Positions 41,367 through 51,723 of a DNA stretch of 64,000 bases are shown here, in pieces (positions within the stretch are counted from its first letter, which is position 1; each line of letters opens with the position of its first letter). Source of the stretch: Eutrophocola sp965662685. GTDB taxonomy: Bacteria > Pseudomonadota > Gammaproteobacteria > Pseudomonadales > Pseudohongiellaceae. Where the stretch lies: positions 1-64,000 of the forward strand of contig CBFIIQ010000004.1 of the NCBI GenBank assembly GCA_965662685.1, in the 5' to 3' direction. The notes under the pieces are model-generated. The model saw only the letters and a list, made by a program, of their open reading frames with translations, made no database searches and was not told the origin of the DNA. Both the position numbers and the translations under genes were made by a program.

Positions 41367-43802
41367 ATGGACAATCAGGACGTAAGTAATCCTTCCGGCA
41401 CTCTTCCCTTTTTACCCCTGAGAGGCGTTGTTGTATATCCGCAAATTGTCCATCCATTATTTGTTGCCCGTGAGAAATCCATCAAAGCTTTAAAGGCTGC
41501 GATGGCTGGCGACAAGAAAGTGGTTCTGGCTGCACAAAAACAACATTCCGATGATGAGCCGGGAAAGGACGATGTCTTTACAATCGGCACAGTGGCCTCG
41601 GTGCTACAGCTTATGCATGTAAATGATGGGACCGTAAAGGTGCTCGTTGAAGGCGTGGAAAGAGTTCAGATCAAAAAACTCCATATTGATGGCGACTACT
41701 ATACTGCCGACACCAGCAGCATGAATGGCAGCAGCATTGAAGAAAAAGATACTGAAATCCTGGTGCGTTCATTACTTTCCCAATTTGACCAGTATGTACA
41801 GCTAAGCAAAAAAATATCTCCTGAAGTTTTAACGTCCATAACCAGTATTGACGAACCGAGCAGACTTGTAGATACCATTGCCACCCACATGTCTCTCCAG
41901 TTGCAGGAAAAGCAAAACATTCTTGAATTGGCAAACCTGAAGCCACGTATTGAGCATTTGATGTCATTGATAGAGGCTGAAATTGATATTTTTCAGGTTG
42001 AAAAACGCATACGCGGGCGTGTTAAAAAGCAAATGGAGAAAAGCCAGCGTGAGTACTATCTGAATGAACAGATGAAAGCCATCCAGAAAGAAATGGGTGA
42101 ACTTGATGATGTGCCCAACGAAGCCGAAGAGTTGAAGAACAAGATAGAAGACGCAGGCATGCCCAAGGATGCCAAAGAAAAGGCGACCGCGGAACTGAAT
42201 AAGCTGAAAATGATGTCTCCAATGTCCTCAGAGGCATCTGTTGTTCGGACTTATATAGACTGGATGATCAGTGTGCCCTGGAAAAAGAAATCAAAAATTC
42301 GTACGGATCTGGCAAAGGCAGAAGAAATACTCGACCATGATCATTATGGTCTGAAGGAAGTTAAAGAAAGGATTGTTGAGTATCTTGCAGTTCAGAAACG
42401 AGTAAAGAAACTGAAAGGTCCAATTTTATGTCTGGTTGGCCCTCCAGGCGTTGGCAAGACCTCTCTTGGTGAATCTGTCGCCAGGGCTACTGGCCGAAAA
42501 TTTGTACGTATGGCTCTTGGCGGAGTACGCGATGAAGCTGAAATTCGCGGACATCGTCGAACCTATATTGGCTCTTTACCAGGTAAGGTAATCCAGAAAA
42601 TGGCAAAAGTTGGTGTTCGTAACCCACTGGTGCTGCTTGATGAAGTCGACAAGATGGGAATGGACCATCGGGGCGATCCGGCATCTGCCTTGCTGGAAGT
42701 GCTGGATCCGGAGCAAAACCATAATTTTAATGACCACTATCTGGAAGTGGATTATGACTTGAGTGATGTGTTGTTTATTTGTACTTCAAATTCCATGAAC
42801 ATTCCTGGTCCATTACTCGACAGGATGGAAGTTATCCGCTTACCCGGTTACACAGAAGATGAAAAGCTCAATATTGCCAGTCGCTATCTTGTTCCCAAAC
42901 AGAAAGAAAATAATGGCTTGAAAGAAGATGAAGTCACTTTGGCGGATGATGCAATACTAAACCTTATCAGGCATTACACCCGTGAAGCAGGTGTTCGAGG
43001 TCTGGAAAGAGAAATTGCAAAAATCTGCAGAAAGATTGTAAAAAAACATGTGTCAGAAAAAACTCCAGCAAAGCTCAAGCTTACTGCGAAAGACCTTGAG
43101 CAATATGTTGGCGTGCAAAAATATGATTACGGCAGAGCGGAAGAAGAAGATGCCATTGGCCAGGTAAATGGTCTGGCGTGGACCCAGGTTGGAGGGGAGT
43201 TGCTTACCATCGAAGCCGTCGCAACACCGGGCAAGGGTAAAACAACCATGACCGGCTCACTCGGCGATATTATGCAGGAGTCTATACAGGCAGCCTTAAC
43301 CGTGGTCAGAAGTCGTGCGTCCACTTTAGGTCTTAAAGAAAACTTCCATGAAAACAATGACCTGCATGTTCATGTTCCAGAAGGTGCTACGCCAAAGGAT
43401 GGTCCCAGTGCTGGTGTTGGAATGTGTACAGCACTGGTTTCGGTGCTCACCGGTATCCCGGTAAGGAAAGACGTTGCCATGACGGGGGAAATTACTCTAA
43501 GAGGTCAGGTACTGCCCATTGGTGGTTTGAAAGAAAAATTACTTGCCGCTCATCGTGGTGATATAAAAACTGTAATTATTCCAAAAGAAAATGAAAGAGA
43601 CCTGAAAGAAATACCGGATAACATTAAAGCTGACCTGGAAATTAAACCAGTTAAGTGGATTGATGAAGTTTTGGAAATTGCGCTTGCCTATATGCCTGAA
43701 CCGGCGGAAGATAATAAAACTCAAGCACTTGAAAAAGGTTCCTCAAAAACAACTGAGAATGAAGTCAAAGACAAAAGAAAAAAATCTATAAATACACACT
43801 AG
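41367..43802 (+). CDS. lon: ATP-dependent protease Lon
   Basis: This 811-residue soluble Lon degrades abnormal and regulatory proteins. N-terminal substrate domain (about 12-210), coiled segment, AAA+ domain with Walker A GPPGVGKTS near 357 and Walker B VLLDEVDKMG, then the protease domain with the catalytic Ser in PKDGPSAGVGM (about 681) and Lys in GGLKEKLLAAHRG (about 724). The length is close to E. coli Lon (784), with a slightly longer polar tail rich in K, T and S. Its place between clpX and hupB is conserved in enterobacteria and pseudomonads. Confidence 0.98.
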   Translation: MDNQDVSNPSGTLPFLPLRGVVVYPQIVHPLFVAREKSIKALKAAMAGDKKVVLAAQKQHSDDEPGKDDVFTIGTVASVLQLMHVNDGTVKVLVEGVERVQIKKLHIDGDYYTADTSSMNGSSIEEKDTEILVRSLLSQFDQYVQLSKKISPEVLTSITSIDEPSRLVDTIATHMSLQLQEKQNILELANLKPRIEHLMSLIEAEIDIFQVEKRIRGRVKKQMEKSQREYYLNEQMKAIQKEMGELDDVPNEAEELKNKIEDAGMPKDAKEKATAELNKLKMMSPMSSEASVVRTYIDWMISVPWKKKSKIRTDLAKAEEILDHDHYGLKEVKERIVEYLAVQKRVKKLKGPILCLVGPPGVGKTSLGESVARATGRKFVRMALGGVRDEAEIRGHRRTYIGSLPGKVIQKMAKVGVRNPLVLLDEVDKMGMDHRGDPASALLEVLDPEQNHNFNDHYLEVDYDLSDVLFICTSNSMNIPGPLLDRMEVIRLPGYTEDEKLNIASRYLVPKQKENNGLKEDEVTLADDAILNLIRHYTREAGVRGLEREIAKICRKIVKKHVSEKTPAKLKLTAKDLEQYVGVQKYDYGRAEEEDAIGQVNGLAWTQVGGELLTIEAVATPGKGKTTMTGSLGDIMQESIQAALTVVRSRASTLGLKENFHENNDLHVHVPEGATPKDGPSAGVGMCTALVSVLTGIPVRKDVAMTGEITLRGQVLPIGGLKEKLLAAHRGDIKTVIIPKENERDLKEIPDNIKADLEIKPVKWIDEVLEIALAYMPEPAEDNKTQALEKGSSKTTENEVKDKRKKSINTH

Positions 43803-43817
43803 AAAAGCCCTTATTTC

Positions 43818-43847
43818 TTGACATTCCTTCAACACAGTTGGTATAAA
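43818..43847 (+). promoter_or_regulatory. Sigma70-type promoter of hupB
   Basis: TTGACA at 43818-43823 and TATAAA at 43842-43847 are separated by 18 bases, about 95 bp before the hupB start. This is the clearest consensus promoter in the window and fits the high expression of HU. Confidence 0.7.
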
Positions 43848-43940
43848 GTTTACTGATTTAAAGGCTGGCTAATTGCTTCCAAAAACGTAGTAAAAAAACT
43901 CTACAAAAACTTGAACCGAAAATGATAACAAGGGGATAAC

Positions 43941-44216
43941 GTGAATAAATCCGAATTGATAGATGCTGTTGCTGAAACTGCCGACTTACCAAAAGCTGCT
44001 GCTGCACGTGCCATTGATGCTATGACTGATGCAATTGCTTCGTCATTAAAATCTGGCAACTCAGTCGCTCTGGTTGGTTTTGGTTCTTTTAATGTGAAAG
44101 ACCGTCCAGCCCGTACTGGCCGTAATCCTCAAACAGGAGCTCCCATTCAGATTAAAGCTGCTCGAGTTCCTTCTTTTAAAGCTGGTAAAGCTCTGAAAGA
44201 CGCCGTTAATTCCTAA
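43941..44216 (+). CDS. hupB: DNA-binding protein HU-beta
   Basis: This 91-residue nucleoid protein bends and compacts DNA. The start MNKSELIDAVAETADLPKA, the GFGSF turn and the arm region RPARTGRNPQTGAPI (containing the intercalating Pro) are all typical. It starts with GTG at 43941, preceded by AAGGGG. It has its own promoter and terminator, so it is probably expressed independently of lon. Confidence 0.98.
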   Translation: MNKSELIDAVAETADLPKAAAARAIDAMTDAIASSLKSGNSVALVGFGSFNVKDRPARTGRNPQTGAPIQIKAARVPSFKAGKALKDAVNS

Positions 44217-44274
44217 TGGCCTTAGTTTCGGCTTCTTGAAAGCTGCCGAAAAATTATCAGGAAAATTACTAGAG

Positions 44275-44303
44275 GGCGCATCATTGATGCGCCTTCTGTT
44301 TTT
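44275..44303 (+). terminator. Intrinsic terminator of hupB
   Basis: GGCGCAT (44275-44281) pairs with ATGCGCC (44287-44293) across CATTG, followed by TTCTGTTTTT. It is about 60 bp past the hupB stop. A second, weaker stem TTTCGGC/GCCGAAA precedes it at about 44226-44250. Confidence 0.8.
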
Positions 44304-44474
44304 GTTAGTAGTAAAGAATTTTTAGTAGTAACGAATTAGAGACAATGAAAAAGGTTAGTAAAACCTGCTAACAAATTTTGACATCATAAACACATACCAT
44401 ATCTACTCACTGTTTAGTTAACGTAATTAAATATATCGATTAGCTTAACAATATTTTAAATTCTGGATTAAAAA

Positions 44475-46361
44475 ATGCTGCAAAAAATTCGCGATAACTC
44501 TCAGGGTATTGGAGCCAAGATTTTTGTCTGGTTCATTATCGTCATATTCGGTGCGTGGGGAGCCAGCACTATAGTTTCGTCTGTTATTAACGGAACACCA
44601 GCCGTTTCTGTGAATGGTACTGATATTGATGAATTGGAAGTGGAAAGAACTACTCAGATCAAATTGCAGGAGATCATGGAATCATTAGGACCGGATGCGG
44701 ATCTTTCCAGCGTTGATGAAGACCTGGCCAGGGAAGCTGCGTTGAATGAGCTTATCCAGCAGGAATTATTGCTCCAATATGCTGAAAACACCGGTATGGT
44801 TATTTCTTCAAGATCTATTGACCGATCAATAGCACAGACAGCCGATTTTCAGGTTGATGGCGTGTTTAATGGCGAACGCGCTCAAATGTTGATCTCCAGC
44901 ATGGGCTATACCCCCAACTCCTATCGTGCAGCGCTTGCCTCTCAGGGCCTGATTAACCAGGTTTCCTATGCCTATGGTCTATCCGGTTTTGTAACCAGAC
45001 CGGAAATCGAAAATATTGCCAAATTACTCAATCAGACTCGTGATTTGCGCTACATACTGGTCAGTCTGGATACCCAGTTAAGCAATATTGATGTAACGGA
45101 AGAGGAAATCGAAGAATATTACAGCAGCAATGAAAGCCAGTTCATGCTTGAAGAACAGGTTTCTCTGGAATATATCGAACTTGATAAAGATTCTATTTTT
45201 GACGAGGTTGTCGTCACTGAGGAACAGATTGTTCAACGCTATGAAGAAGAGCAGCTGGAGTATCAGTCGCAGGTTGAACGTCGCGCCGCCCATATCCTGT
45301 TGGAATCATTTGATGATGAAGGTCTGGCAGAAAATATGTCTCTTGCTGCAGAATTAAAAAGCAGAATTGATAATGGCGAAAGCTTTGAAGCGCTGGCTCT
45401 GGAATATTCAGACGACCTGGGCTCTGCTGAAGATGGCGGTGACGTTGGCTACACTACCGGAGATAATTTTGTAGAACCATTTGAACAGGCTTTGTTAACC
45501 CTGGATGTCGGTGAAGTTTCGGGGCCGGTACAAACAGAGTTTGGAGTTCACCTGATCAAACTTACAGAGCGAAGTGAATCTGCTCTTGAGTCTTTTGAAG
45601 ACAGCAGGGAAAGACTGGAACGCGACCTTAAATCTGATGAAGTGGATACACTTTTTCTCCAGCGTTCTGAAGAGCTGGGTAATCTGGCTTTTGAATCTTT
45701 TGACCTTACTGATCCTGCCATGCTTATGGGGCTTGAGGTTCAGACCACACCATTATTTAGTCGCAGTGGTGGTATTGGTATAGCCGCGAATAGCGATGTC
45801 ATTAACACAGCCTTTAGCCCGCAGATTCTGCTGGATGGTCTAAATAGTGACTTGATCTCCGTTACTCCATCACGAAGTGTGGTGATCAGGGTGCTTGAGC
45901 ATAATCAACCCCAGTTGCAGGCGATGGAAGATGTTCGTGGTGAAATTGAGATTATGCTTCAGTTTGAGAAAATCAGGGAACAAACCCTTAGCCTGGGCGA
46001 AACAATTAAAACCAATTACCAAAATGATCAAAATATCGACAGTTTACTGGAAACCCAGAATTTGAGCTGGAATCAACTTGATGGTCTTGAGCGCTCAGAT
46101 CAGGTTCTGCCACCCCAGTTAGTTAATTATATATTTGAAATGTCTGAGCCTGAAGATGGTGACACGGTGATTGATGGCCTGATGCTCAATACAGGTGAGT
46201 ATGTAGTGATTGAATTACAGGGGGTCAATGAAGGCTCGCTGGAAGACTTTGATGAAACTGAACTCAATAGCCTGGAAAGCTTTCTTGCACAACAGTCTGC
46301 CAATGCGGATTTTGAAGCACTGATAACTGGCCTGCAGAACAGGGCAGATATTGTTCGTTAA
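44475..46361 (+). CDS. ppiD: Periplasmic folding chaperone PpiD (SurA-like N-domain, parvulin domain)
   Basis: This 628-residue protein is anchored by one N-terminal transmembrane helix (about 15-36) with the bulk in the periplasm, where it helps newly exported proteins leave the Sec translocon. A SurA_N-like helical region covers about 40-190. The parvulin domain is near 270-365, with RRAAHILLES, YSDDLGSAEDGGDVGYT and a PVQTEFGVHLIKL end. E. coli PpiD has 623 residues. The stem-loop at 46384-46418 terminates it. Confidence 0.93.
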   Translation: MLQKIRDNSQGIGAKIFVWFIIVIFGAWGASTIVSSVINGTPAVSVNGTDIDELEVERTTQIKLQEIMESLGPDADLSSVDEDLAREAALNELIQQELLLQYAENTGMVISSRSIDRSIAQTADFQVDGVFNGERAQMLISSMGYTPNSYRAALASQGLINQVSYAYGLSGFVTRPEIENIAKLLNQTRDLRYILVSLDTQLSNIDVTEEEIEEYYSSNESQFMLEEQVSLEYIELDKDSIFDEVVVTEEQIVQRYEEEQLEYQSQVERRAAHILLESFDDEGLAENMSLAAELKSRIDNGESFEALALEYSDDLGSAEDGGDVGYTTGDNFVEPFEQALLTLDVGEVSGPVQTEFGVHLIKLTERSESALESFEDSRERLERDLKSDEVDTLFLQRSEELGNLAFESFDLTDPAMLMGLEVQTTPLFSRSGGIGIAANSDVINTAFSPQILLDGLNSDLISVTPSRSVVIRVLEHNQPQLQAMEDVRGEIEIMLQFEKIREQTLSLGETIKTNYQNDQNIDSLLETQNLSWNQLDGLERSDQVLPPQLVNYIFEMSEPEDGDTVIDGLMLNTGEYVVIELQGVNEGSLEDFDETELNSLESFLAQQSANADFEALITGLQNRADIVR

Positions 46362-46383
46362 GCAAGGTAAATGCGTTTAAAAG

Positions 46384-46418
46384 AGGCCTGATTTCTTCTG
46401 GAAGTCCGGCCTTTTTTT
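46384..46418 (+). terminator. Intrinsic terminator of ppiD
   Basis: AGGCCTGA (46384-46391) pairs with TCCGGCCT (46405-46412) with one mismatch, followed by a run of seven T residues. It lies 22 bp past the ppiD stop. Confidence 0.85.
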
Positions 46419-46591
46419 ATCGCTCTGGAGTATTGCAGAACCTTATCCGGAATAACGTGAAACCTTCTAGACTTAAGCAAACAGGGCGTTTATTCTACAT
46501 GCCCAGTACTGGTTGCCAGATCAAAGTTAATCATTAAATCCTCCTGGCAGCGTTTCTATTGATGCCAACATCCATGCAGGAATTATTTAAA

Positions 46592-48220
46592 ATGATATTA
46601 AGTAGAACCCTGATTCCAGCCTTATTACTTTCGCTTTTCCTTGTGTCATGTGGCGGGGGAAGTAGTGAATCACGGGTGATAACAGGTAACCAGCAAGGTG
46701 TTCTTCATTTAGGTAATGGCACAGAACCACAAGGTATTGATCCTCATATTGTTACCGGTGTGCCGGAACATCATATCATCGGCGCATTGTTCGAAGGACT
46801 GGTCACTAAAAACCCCTATACCCTGGAGCCAGAGCCCGGCGTGGCCGAAAGCTGGGAAATCAGTGAAGACGGCAGGATCTACACTTTTCAACTGCGGGAT
46901 AATGCGCGCTGGAGTAATGGTGATCCCGTGATTGCGGAAGATTTCCGCTGGTCATGGGAACGAGCTTTAACTCCTGCACTTGGCAGCCTCTACAATTACA
47001 TGTTTTTCCCGATTCTTAATGCGGAAAGATTTGCTACTGGTGTCATTGATGATTTTAGTGAAGTAGGGGTCAAGGTCCTGGGCGAGCGCACGCTGGAAGT
47101 TACCTTAAGTGAACCCACGCCATTCCTGTTACAGCTATTTGATCATTACAGTACTTACCCGGTACATCCGCCTACAGTTCTTGCTTTCGGCTCCCCCAGC
47201 GACCGCTTCTCGCAATGGTCCCGAGAAGGCAATATCGTCACCAATGGCGCATTCACGCTTACAGAATGGCAGGTTAACTCGCATATCCGGGTAGAAAAAT
47301 CCCCGTATTACTGGGATGCAAACGAAGTCAAACTCAATGCGATCGTTTTTTACCCCACAGAGAATATCGTGACCGAAGAGAGAATGTTTCGTGATGAGCA
47401 GATACATTTCACCAATGAAGTGGCTCTGGACAAAGTCCCGGTTTATCGCAGTGAGCAGCCCGAACTGCTTCAGATATCCCCCTATCTGGGGACTTATTAT
47501 TATTTGATAAACACCACACGGAAGCCGTTTGATGATGTGCGGGTGCGAAAAGCACTTTCCATGGCAATTGACCGCGACTTGCTGGTGGAGACCATTCTGG
47601 AAAACCTTTATTTACCTGCCTATGCATTGGTTCCCCCAGGTACCCTCGGCTATCAACCACCGGAAACCTTTGCTTACGATCCGGAACTCGCCAGGCAACT
47701 TCTCGCCGAGGCAGGCTATCCAGCTGGTGAAAACTTTCCGGCATTTGATATTTTATATAACACTCAGGAAAACCATCAGAAAATTGCGGTGGCCATTCAA
47801 CAAATGTGGATGGAAACACTGGGCGTTAGTGCAACACCCATGAACCAGGAGTGGAAGGTCTATCTTGATTCGACGGATAACTTTAATTACTCCATTTCAA
47901 GACGTGGCTGGATTGGTGATTACGTTGATCCGAATACCTTTCTCGATATGATGATTACTGATGGGGGTAATAATAAAACAGGCTTTAGTGATACCCGTTA
48001 TGACCAGCTTATTCTGCGCGACGCTCCAGCTACACTGGATCAGGATGAGCGCTTTGCTCTCTATAGGCAAGCTGAAGCCATTTTGATGAATGCCATGCCA
48101 ATAATTCCCATTTACACCTACCAAAGTAAACATCTGAAGCATCCCAGCCTGAAAGGCATGCCTCCTAACATAATGGATTATTACAACTGGAAGTATGTCT
48201 ATCTTGAAGCTTCTCAATAG
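46592..48220 (+). CDS. oppA: Peptide ABC transporter substrate-binding lipoprotein (OppA family)
   Basis: About 542 residues from ATG 46592, chosen because AGGA lies 12 bases upstream and the next residues form a lipoprotein signal ending LVSC; earlier candidates (TTG 46559, ATG 46562 and 46574) lack a ribosome-binding site. The SBP_bac_5 fold is evident: GNGTEPQGIDPHIVTG, LFEGLVTK, ESWEISEDGRIYTFQLRDN and the FDDVRVRKALSMAIDR helix. It should capture oligopeptides in the periplasm and deliver them to the OppBC channel encoded next. Peptide length preference is unknown. Confidence 0.92.
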   Translation: MILSRTLIPALLLSLFLVSCGGGSSESRVITGNQQGVLHLGNGTEPQGIDPHIVTGVPEHHIIGALFEGLVTKNPYTLEPEPGVAESWEISEDGRIYTFQLRDNARWSNGDPVIAEDFRWSWERALTPALGSLYNYMFFPILNAERFATGVIDDFSEVGVKVLGERTLEVTLSEPTPFLLQLFDHYSTYPVHPPTVLAFGSPSDRFSQWSREGNIVTNGAFTLTEWQVNSHIRVEKSPYYWDANEVKLNAIVFYPTENIVTEERMFRDEQIHFTNEVALDKVPVYRSEQPELLQISPYLGTYYYLINTTRKPFDDVRVRKALSMAIDRDLLVETILENLYLPAYALVPPGTLGYQPPETFAYDPELARQLLAEAGYPAGENFPAFDILYNTQENHQKIAVAIQQMWMETLGVSATPMNQEWKVYLDSTDNFNYSISRRGWIGDYVDPNTFLDMMITDGGNNKTGFSDTRYDQLILRDAPATLDQDERFALYRQAEAILMNAMPIIPIYTYQSKHLKHPSLKGMPPNIMDYYNWKYVYLEASQ

Positions 48221-48236
48221 AACAGGCTGAGTTTAT

Positions 48237-49166
48237 ATGTGGCGTTTTATTGGACTTCGAAGTTTACAGGCTATTCCAGTCATTTTAGCTGTCATTACAG
48301 TGACATTTTTTCTGGTACGCGCAGCACCGGGCGGGCCATTTTCAAGTGAAAAAGCAGTATCACCGCAGGTACAGGCTGCCCTGGAAGCTCAATATCGTCT
48401 GGATCAGCCCCCGTTGCAGCAATATATTACTTATCTTACTGACCTGGTTCAGGGAAATATGGGGCCTTCCTTTTATTACCCGGGACGCAGCGTCGACGAA
48501 CTAATTCTACAGGGACTGCCGATCACGGCTGAACTCGGCCTATATGCCTTATTGATCGCTGTCATCATCGGCAGTTTTGCGGGCGTCATAGCGGCGCTTA
48601 AACCGAATACCATGCAGGATTATGTGCCCATGAGTATCGCCATGGTGGGTATTTGCATGCCTTCGTTTCTGCTGGGTCCAGTACTGGTACTGGTATTTGG
48701 CATTATGCTGGACTGGTTACCCGTATCGGGGTGGGGGAATTCTTACGGAGACAAGGTTTTACCCAGTATCACGCTCGGGGCAATGTATGCTGCCTATATC
48801 GCCCGACTTAGCCGCTCAGGAATGCTCGAAGTCATGTCTCAGGATTATTTGCGTACTGCCAGAGCAAAAGGCTTACCGGAATATGTGGTTATTCTCAAAC
48901 ATGCCTTAAGAGGGGGGCTGCTGCCGGTAATAAGCTATCTGGGACCTGCTTTTGCGGCCCTGCTCAGTGGCTCGTTTGTGGTGGAAACCATATTTCAGAT
49001 TCCCGGCCTCGGAAGATTCTATGTGCAGGCGGCCTTTAACAGGGATTACACGATGATTCTTGGTACAACGGTTTTTTTGTCCACGCTGATTGTGGTTTTT
49101 AATTTACTTTCAGATATCGCAGCTGCCTGGGTTAATCCCAGATTACGCTTCCAGTTTAAACAATAA
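48237..49166 (+). CDS. oppB: Oligopeptide ABC transporter permease OppB
   Basis: This 309-residue inner-membrane permease has about six helices. The N-terminus with LRSLQAIPVILAVITVTFFLVRAAPGGPF and the later EVMSQDYLRTARAKGLPE coupling loop (EAA motif) mark a BPD_transp_1 subunit of the OppB/DppB kind. It forms the pore with OppC. The stop and the oppC start overlap (TAATG), giving translational coupling. Confidence 0.95.
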   Translation: MWRFIGLRSLQAIPVILAVITVTFFLVRAAPGGPFSSEKAVSPQVQAALEAQYRLDQPPLQQYITYLTDLVQGNMGPSFYYPGRSVDELILQGLPITAELGLYALLIAVIIGSFAGVIAALKPNTMQDYVPMSIAMVGICMPSFLLGPVLVLVFGIMLDWLPVSGWGNSYGDKVLPSITLGAMYAAYIARLSRSGMLEVMSQDYLRTARAKGLPEYVVILKHALRGGLLPVISYLGPAFAALLSGSFVVETIFQIPGLGRFYVQAAFNRDYTMILGTTVFLSTLIVVFNLLSDIAAAWVNPRLRFQFKQ

Positions 49167-50059
49167 TGATTTCTAAAATATCAGCTAAGGTACTTGAACA
49201 GGACATCCAAAAGGGCACGTCTCTTTGGCAAGATGCTTTTGTACGCTTGCGTAAAAACAAACTGTCCATGATTGGCCTGGGTTTTCTATTATTGGTCATG
49301 ATTGTATGCCTTCTCACTCCCTGGATTGCGCCTTTTGGCTATGAAGAACAAAATCTTCGACTGGGAGCAATCCCCCCTTCAATGGAGCACTGGTTAGGGA
49401 CTGACACGTTTGGCAGAGACATGCTAACAAGGATTTTGTATGGAGGCAGAGTCTCATTGTTGGTAGGGTTTATAGCGACTTCCGTTGCTCTGTTAATTGG
49501 TGTCAGCTATGGTGCTATCGCCGGTTATGCGGGAGGTAAAACTGATGCCTTCATGATGCGTCTGGTAGACATTCTTTATGCTCTGCCTTTTATGATCTTC
49601 ATAATCCTCCTCATGGTAGTGTTTGGCCGCAATCTGTTGTTACTGTTTCTGGCCATCGGCGCCGTTGAGTGGCTGGTGATGGCGCGAATTGTGCGTGGTC
49701 AGATCCAGAGTCTCAGGCAACAGGAGTATGTAGAAGCCGCGATCTCACTGGGTCTGTCGCCGGCAGCCATCATCATTAAACATCTCATTCCGAATGCGCT
49801 CGGACCTGTCATTGTCTATACCACGCTGACTATTCCTAACGTGATGCTGCTGGAGGCTTTTTTAAGCTTTCTTGGTCTTGGTATACAACCTCCGGAGTCC
49901 TCCTGGGGACTGCTTATCTCCTATGGTGTGGAAACCATGGAGGAGTATCCCTGGCTGCTTATCTTTCCCGGACTGGCCCTGACCACTACATTATTTGCAC
50001 TGAATTTTCTCGGCGACGGACTGCGTGACGCGCTCGACCCGAAAGCTTCAAGAGATTAA
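49166..50059 (+). CDS. oppC: Oligopeptide ABC transporter permease OppC
   Basis: This 297-residue partner permease has an N-terminal OppC_N helix, then PSMEHWLGTDTFGRDMLTRILYGG, the family marker, and the EAA loop QQEYVEAAISLGLSPAAII. It ends with LNFLGDGLRDALDPKA, as OppC and DppC do. Start overlaps the oppB stop by one base. The ATPase gene follows 11 bp later. Confidence 0.95.
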   Translation: MISKISAKVLEQDIQKGTSLWQDAFVRLRKNKLSMIGLGFLLLVMIVCLLTPWIAPFGYEEQNLRLGAIPPSMEHWLGTDTFGRDMLTRILYGGRVSLLVGFIATSVALLIGVSYGAIAGYAGGKTDAFMMRLVDILYALPFMIFIILLMVVFGRNLLLLFLAIGAVEWLVMARIVRGQIQSLRQQEYVEAAISLGLSPAAIIIKHLIPNALGPVIVYTTLTIPNVMLLEAFLSFLGLGIQPPESSWGLLISYGVETMEEYPWLLIFPGLALTTTLFALNFLGDGLRDALDPKASRD

Positions 50060-50070
50060 AAACCCTTAAT

Positions 50071-51693
50071 ATGTCACTACTACAGGTACAGGATTTATCC
50101 ATCTACTTTCACACTCGAAACGGGGTGGTTAAGGCCGTCGATGGCATCAGCTTTAATGTTGAGGCAGGCAAGACCTTTGCTATTATTGGCGAATCCGGCT
50201 CTGGCAAATCAGTTGCCTGTTATAGCATGTTGGGTCTGGTCCCGATGCCTCCTGGGAAAATTGAATCCGGCAAGGTTATGTTTCAGGGTCGGGATTTATT
50301 AAGCCTCTCCGAGAAAGAACTACGCAAGGTTCGGGGCAAGGGCATTTCCATCATCTTTCAGGACCCCATGACAAGCCTTAATCCTTACCTGAAGATTGGT
50401 GATCAATTGATGGAACCACTCAGATTACACTTTGGTTTCAGCAAGAAAGAGGCCTGGGAAAAAAGTATCGATATCCTGGAAGAAGTCGGCATTAAAAATG
50501 CGGCACAGCGGATGAATGCCTGGCCGTTTGAATTTTCTGGCGGTATGCGGCAACGCGTAGTGATTGCCATGGCCCTGGTGACCGAACCGCAAATTATTAT
50601 TGCCGATGAGCCCACTACAGCCCTGGACGTTACTGTGCAGGCACAAATACTCAGGTTATTAAAAGATCTGCAAGTACGTCGAAACATTGGCGTTATTTTC
50701 ATCAGTCATGATCTTAGTGTAGTGGCGGATATCGCAGACGAAATTGGTGTTATGCAATATGGCAAATTCGTGGAGCAGGGTGACAGGAATGCTATTTTCA
50801 ATAACCCACAGGATGAATATACCCGCAAATTATTGGCCGCAGTACCGGGTACACAAAAGGCGGCTACCGGGGAAACAAATGCCCCCATGATTAAAATTGA
50901 AGATCTCGTTGTCGAATTCCCGGGTGGGAAAAACCAGGACACAGTACTAGCGGTCAATTCGGTTACTCTTGATATTAATCGTCATGAAATACTCGGGCTG
51001 GTTGGTGAATCAGGCTCGGGCAAATCCACCCTTGGCAGAGCCATTACGCGACTGGTCACGCCGACAGCGGGGAAGATCTATTTTAACGACGAAGACATAA
51101 GCCATTACTCTTTGGCAAAGATGAAGCCCCTTAGACGACATATGCAGATTATTTTTCAGGATCCCTATGCCAGTCTGAATCCGCGCATGACCGTTTATGA
51201 CACACTGGCAGAGCCGCTTTTATTACATCGCATTTGCAAGCCCAGTGAACTGGAAGCCGAAGTATTTGCACTGATGGATTCTGTAGGCTTGTCCCGGGAA
51301 AGTGTTCTGCGCTATCCCCACGAATTTTCTGGTGGTCAGCGACAACGTATTGCCATTGGCCGCGCAATAGCCACCAAACCTGAATTCATTGTAGCTGATG
51401 AGCCGGTATCGGCACTGGATGTTACTATTCAAGCGCAAATTCTCGATCTGCTACTTGAACTGGTTGAGCGCTTTGACCTGACCATGCTGTTTATTTCCCA
51501 TGATCTTGGCGTAGTGCGCTACTTGTCCGACAGGATCGTGGTGATGAAAGAAGGGGTACTGGTAGAAACAGGGTCGGTAAGTGAAGTATTTGAAACGCCC
51601 ACTCAGGACTATACCAAAGCCCTACTTGAAGCCATTCCTGGCAAGTCCCTGCTCGAGGGACTTGGTACAGCTGAAAAAATGCAGATCAAGTAG
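50071..51693 (+). CDS. Fused oligopeptide ABC transporter ATPase (OppD-OppF in one chain)
   Basis: This 540-residue protein carries two complete ABC domains. First: Walker A GESGSGKSV (about 40-48), signature FSGGMRQR, Walker B IIIADEPTT. Second: Walker A GESGSGKST, signature FSGGQRQR, Walker B FIVADEPVS. The first resembles OppD and the second OppF, so one chain provides both halves of the motor, as in YejF and GsiA. The link is near residue 265-275 with a short oligopeptide C-terminal segment after the first domain. It completes an oppABC(DF) operon. Confidence 0.95.
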   Translation: MSLLQVQDLSIYFHTRNGVVKAVDGISFNVEAGKTFAIIGESGSGKSVACYSMLGLVPMPPGKIESGKVMFQGRDLLSLSEKELRKVRGKGISIIFQDPMTSLNPYLKIGDQLMEPLRLHFGFSKKEAWEKSIDILEEVGIKNAAQRMNAWPFEFSGGMRQRVVIAMALVTEPQIIIADEPTTALDVTVQAQILRLLKDLQVRRNIGVIFISHDLSVVADIADEIGVMQYGKFVEQGDRNAIFNNPQDEYTRKLLAAVPGTQKAATGETNAPMIKIEDLVVEFPGGKNQDTVLAVNSVTLDINRHEILGLVGESGSGKSTLGRAITRLVTPTAGKIYFNDEDISHYSLAKMKPLRRHMQIIFQDPYASLNPRMTVYDTLAEPLLLHRICKPSELEAEVFALMDSVGLSRESVLRYPHEFSGGQRQRIAIGRAIATKPEFIVADEPVSALDVTIQAQILDLLLELVERFDLTMLFISHDLGVVRYLSDRIVVMKEGVLVETGSVSEVFETPTQDYTKALLEAIPGKSLLEGLGTAEKMQIK

Positions 51694-51723
51694 ATTAAAT
51701 AGTAGACGTTAAAAAAGTCCGCT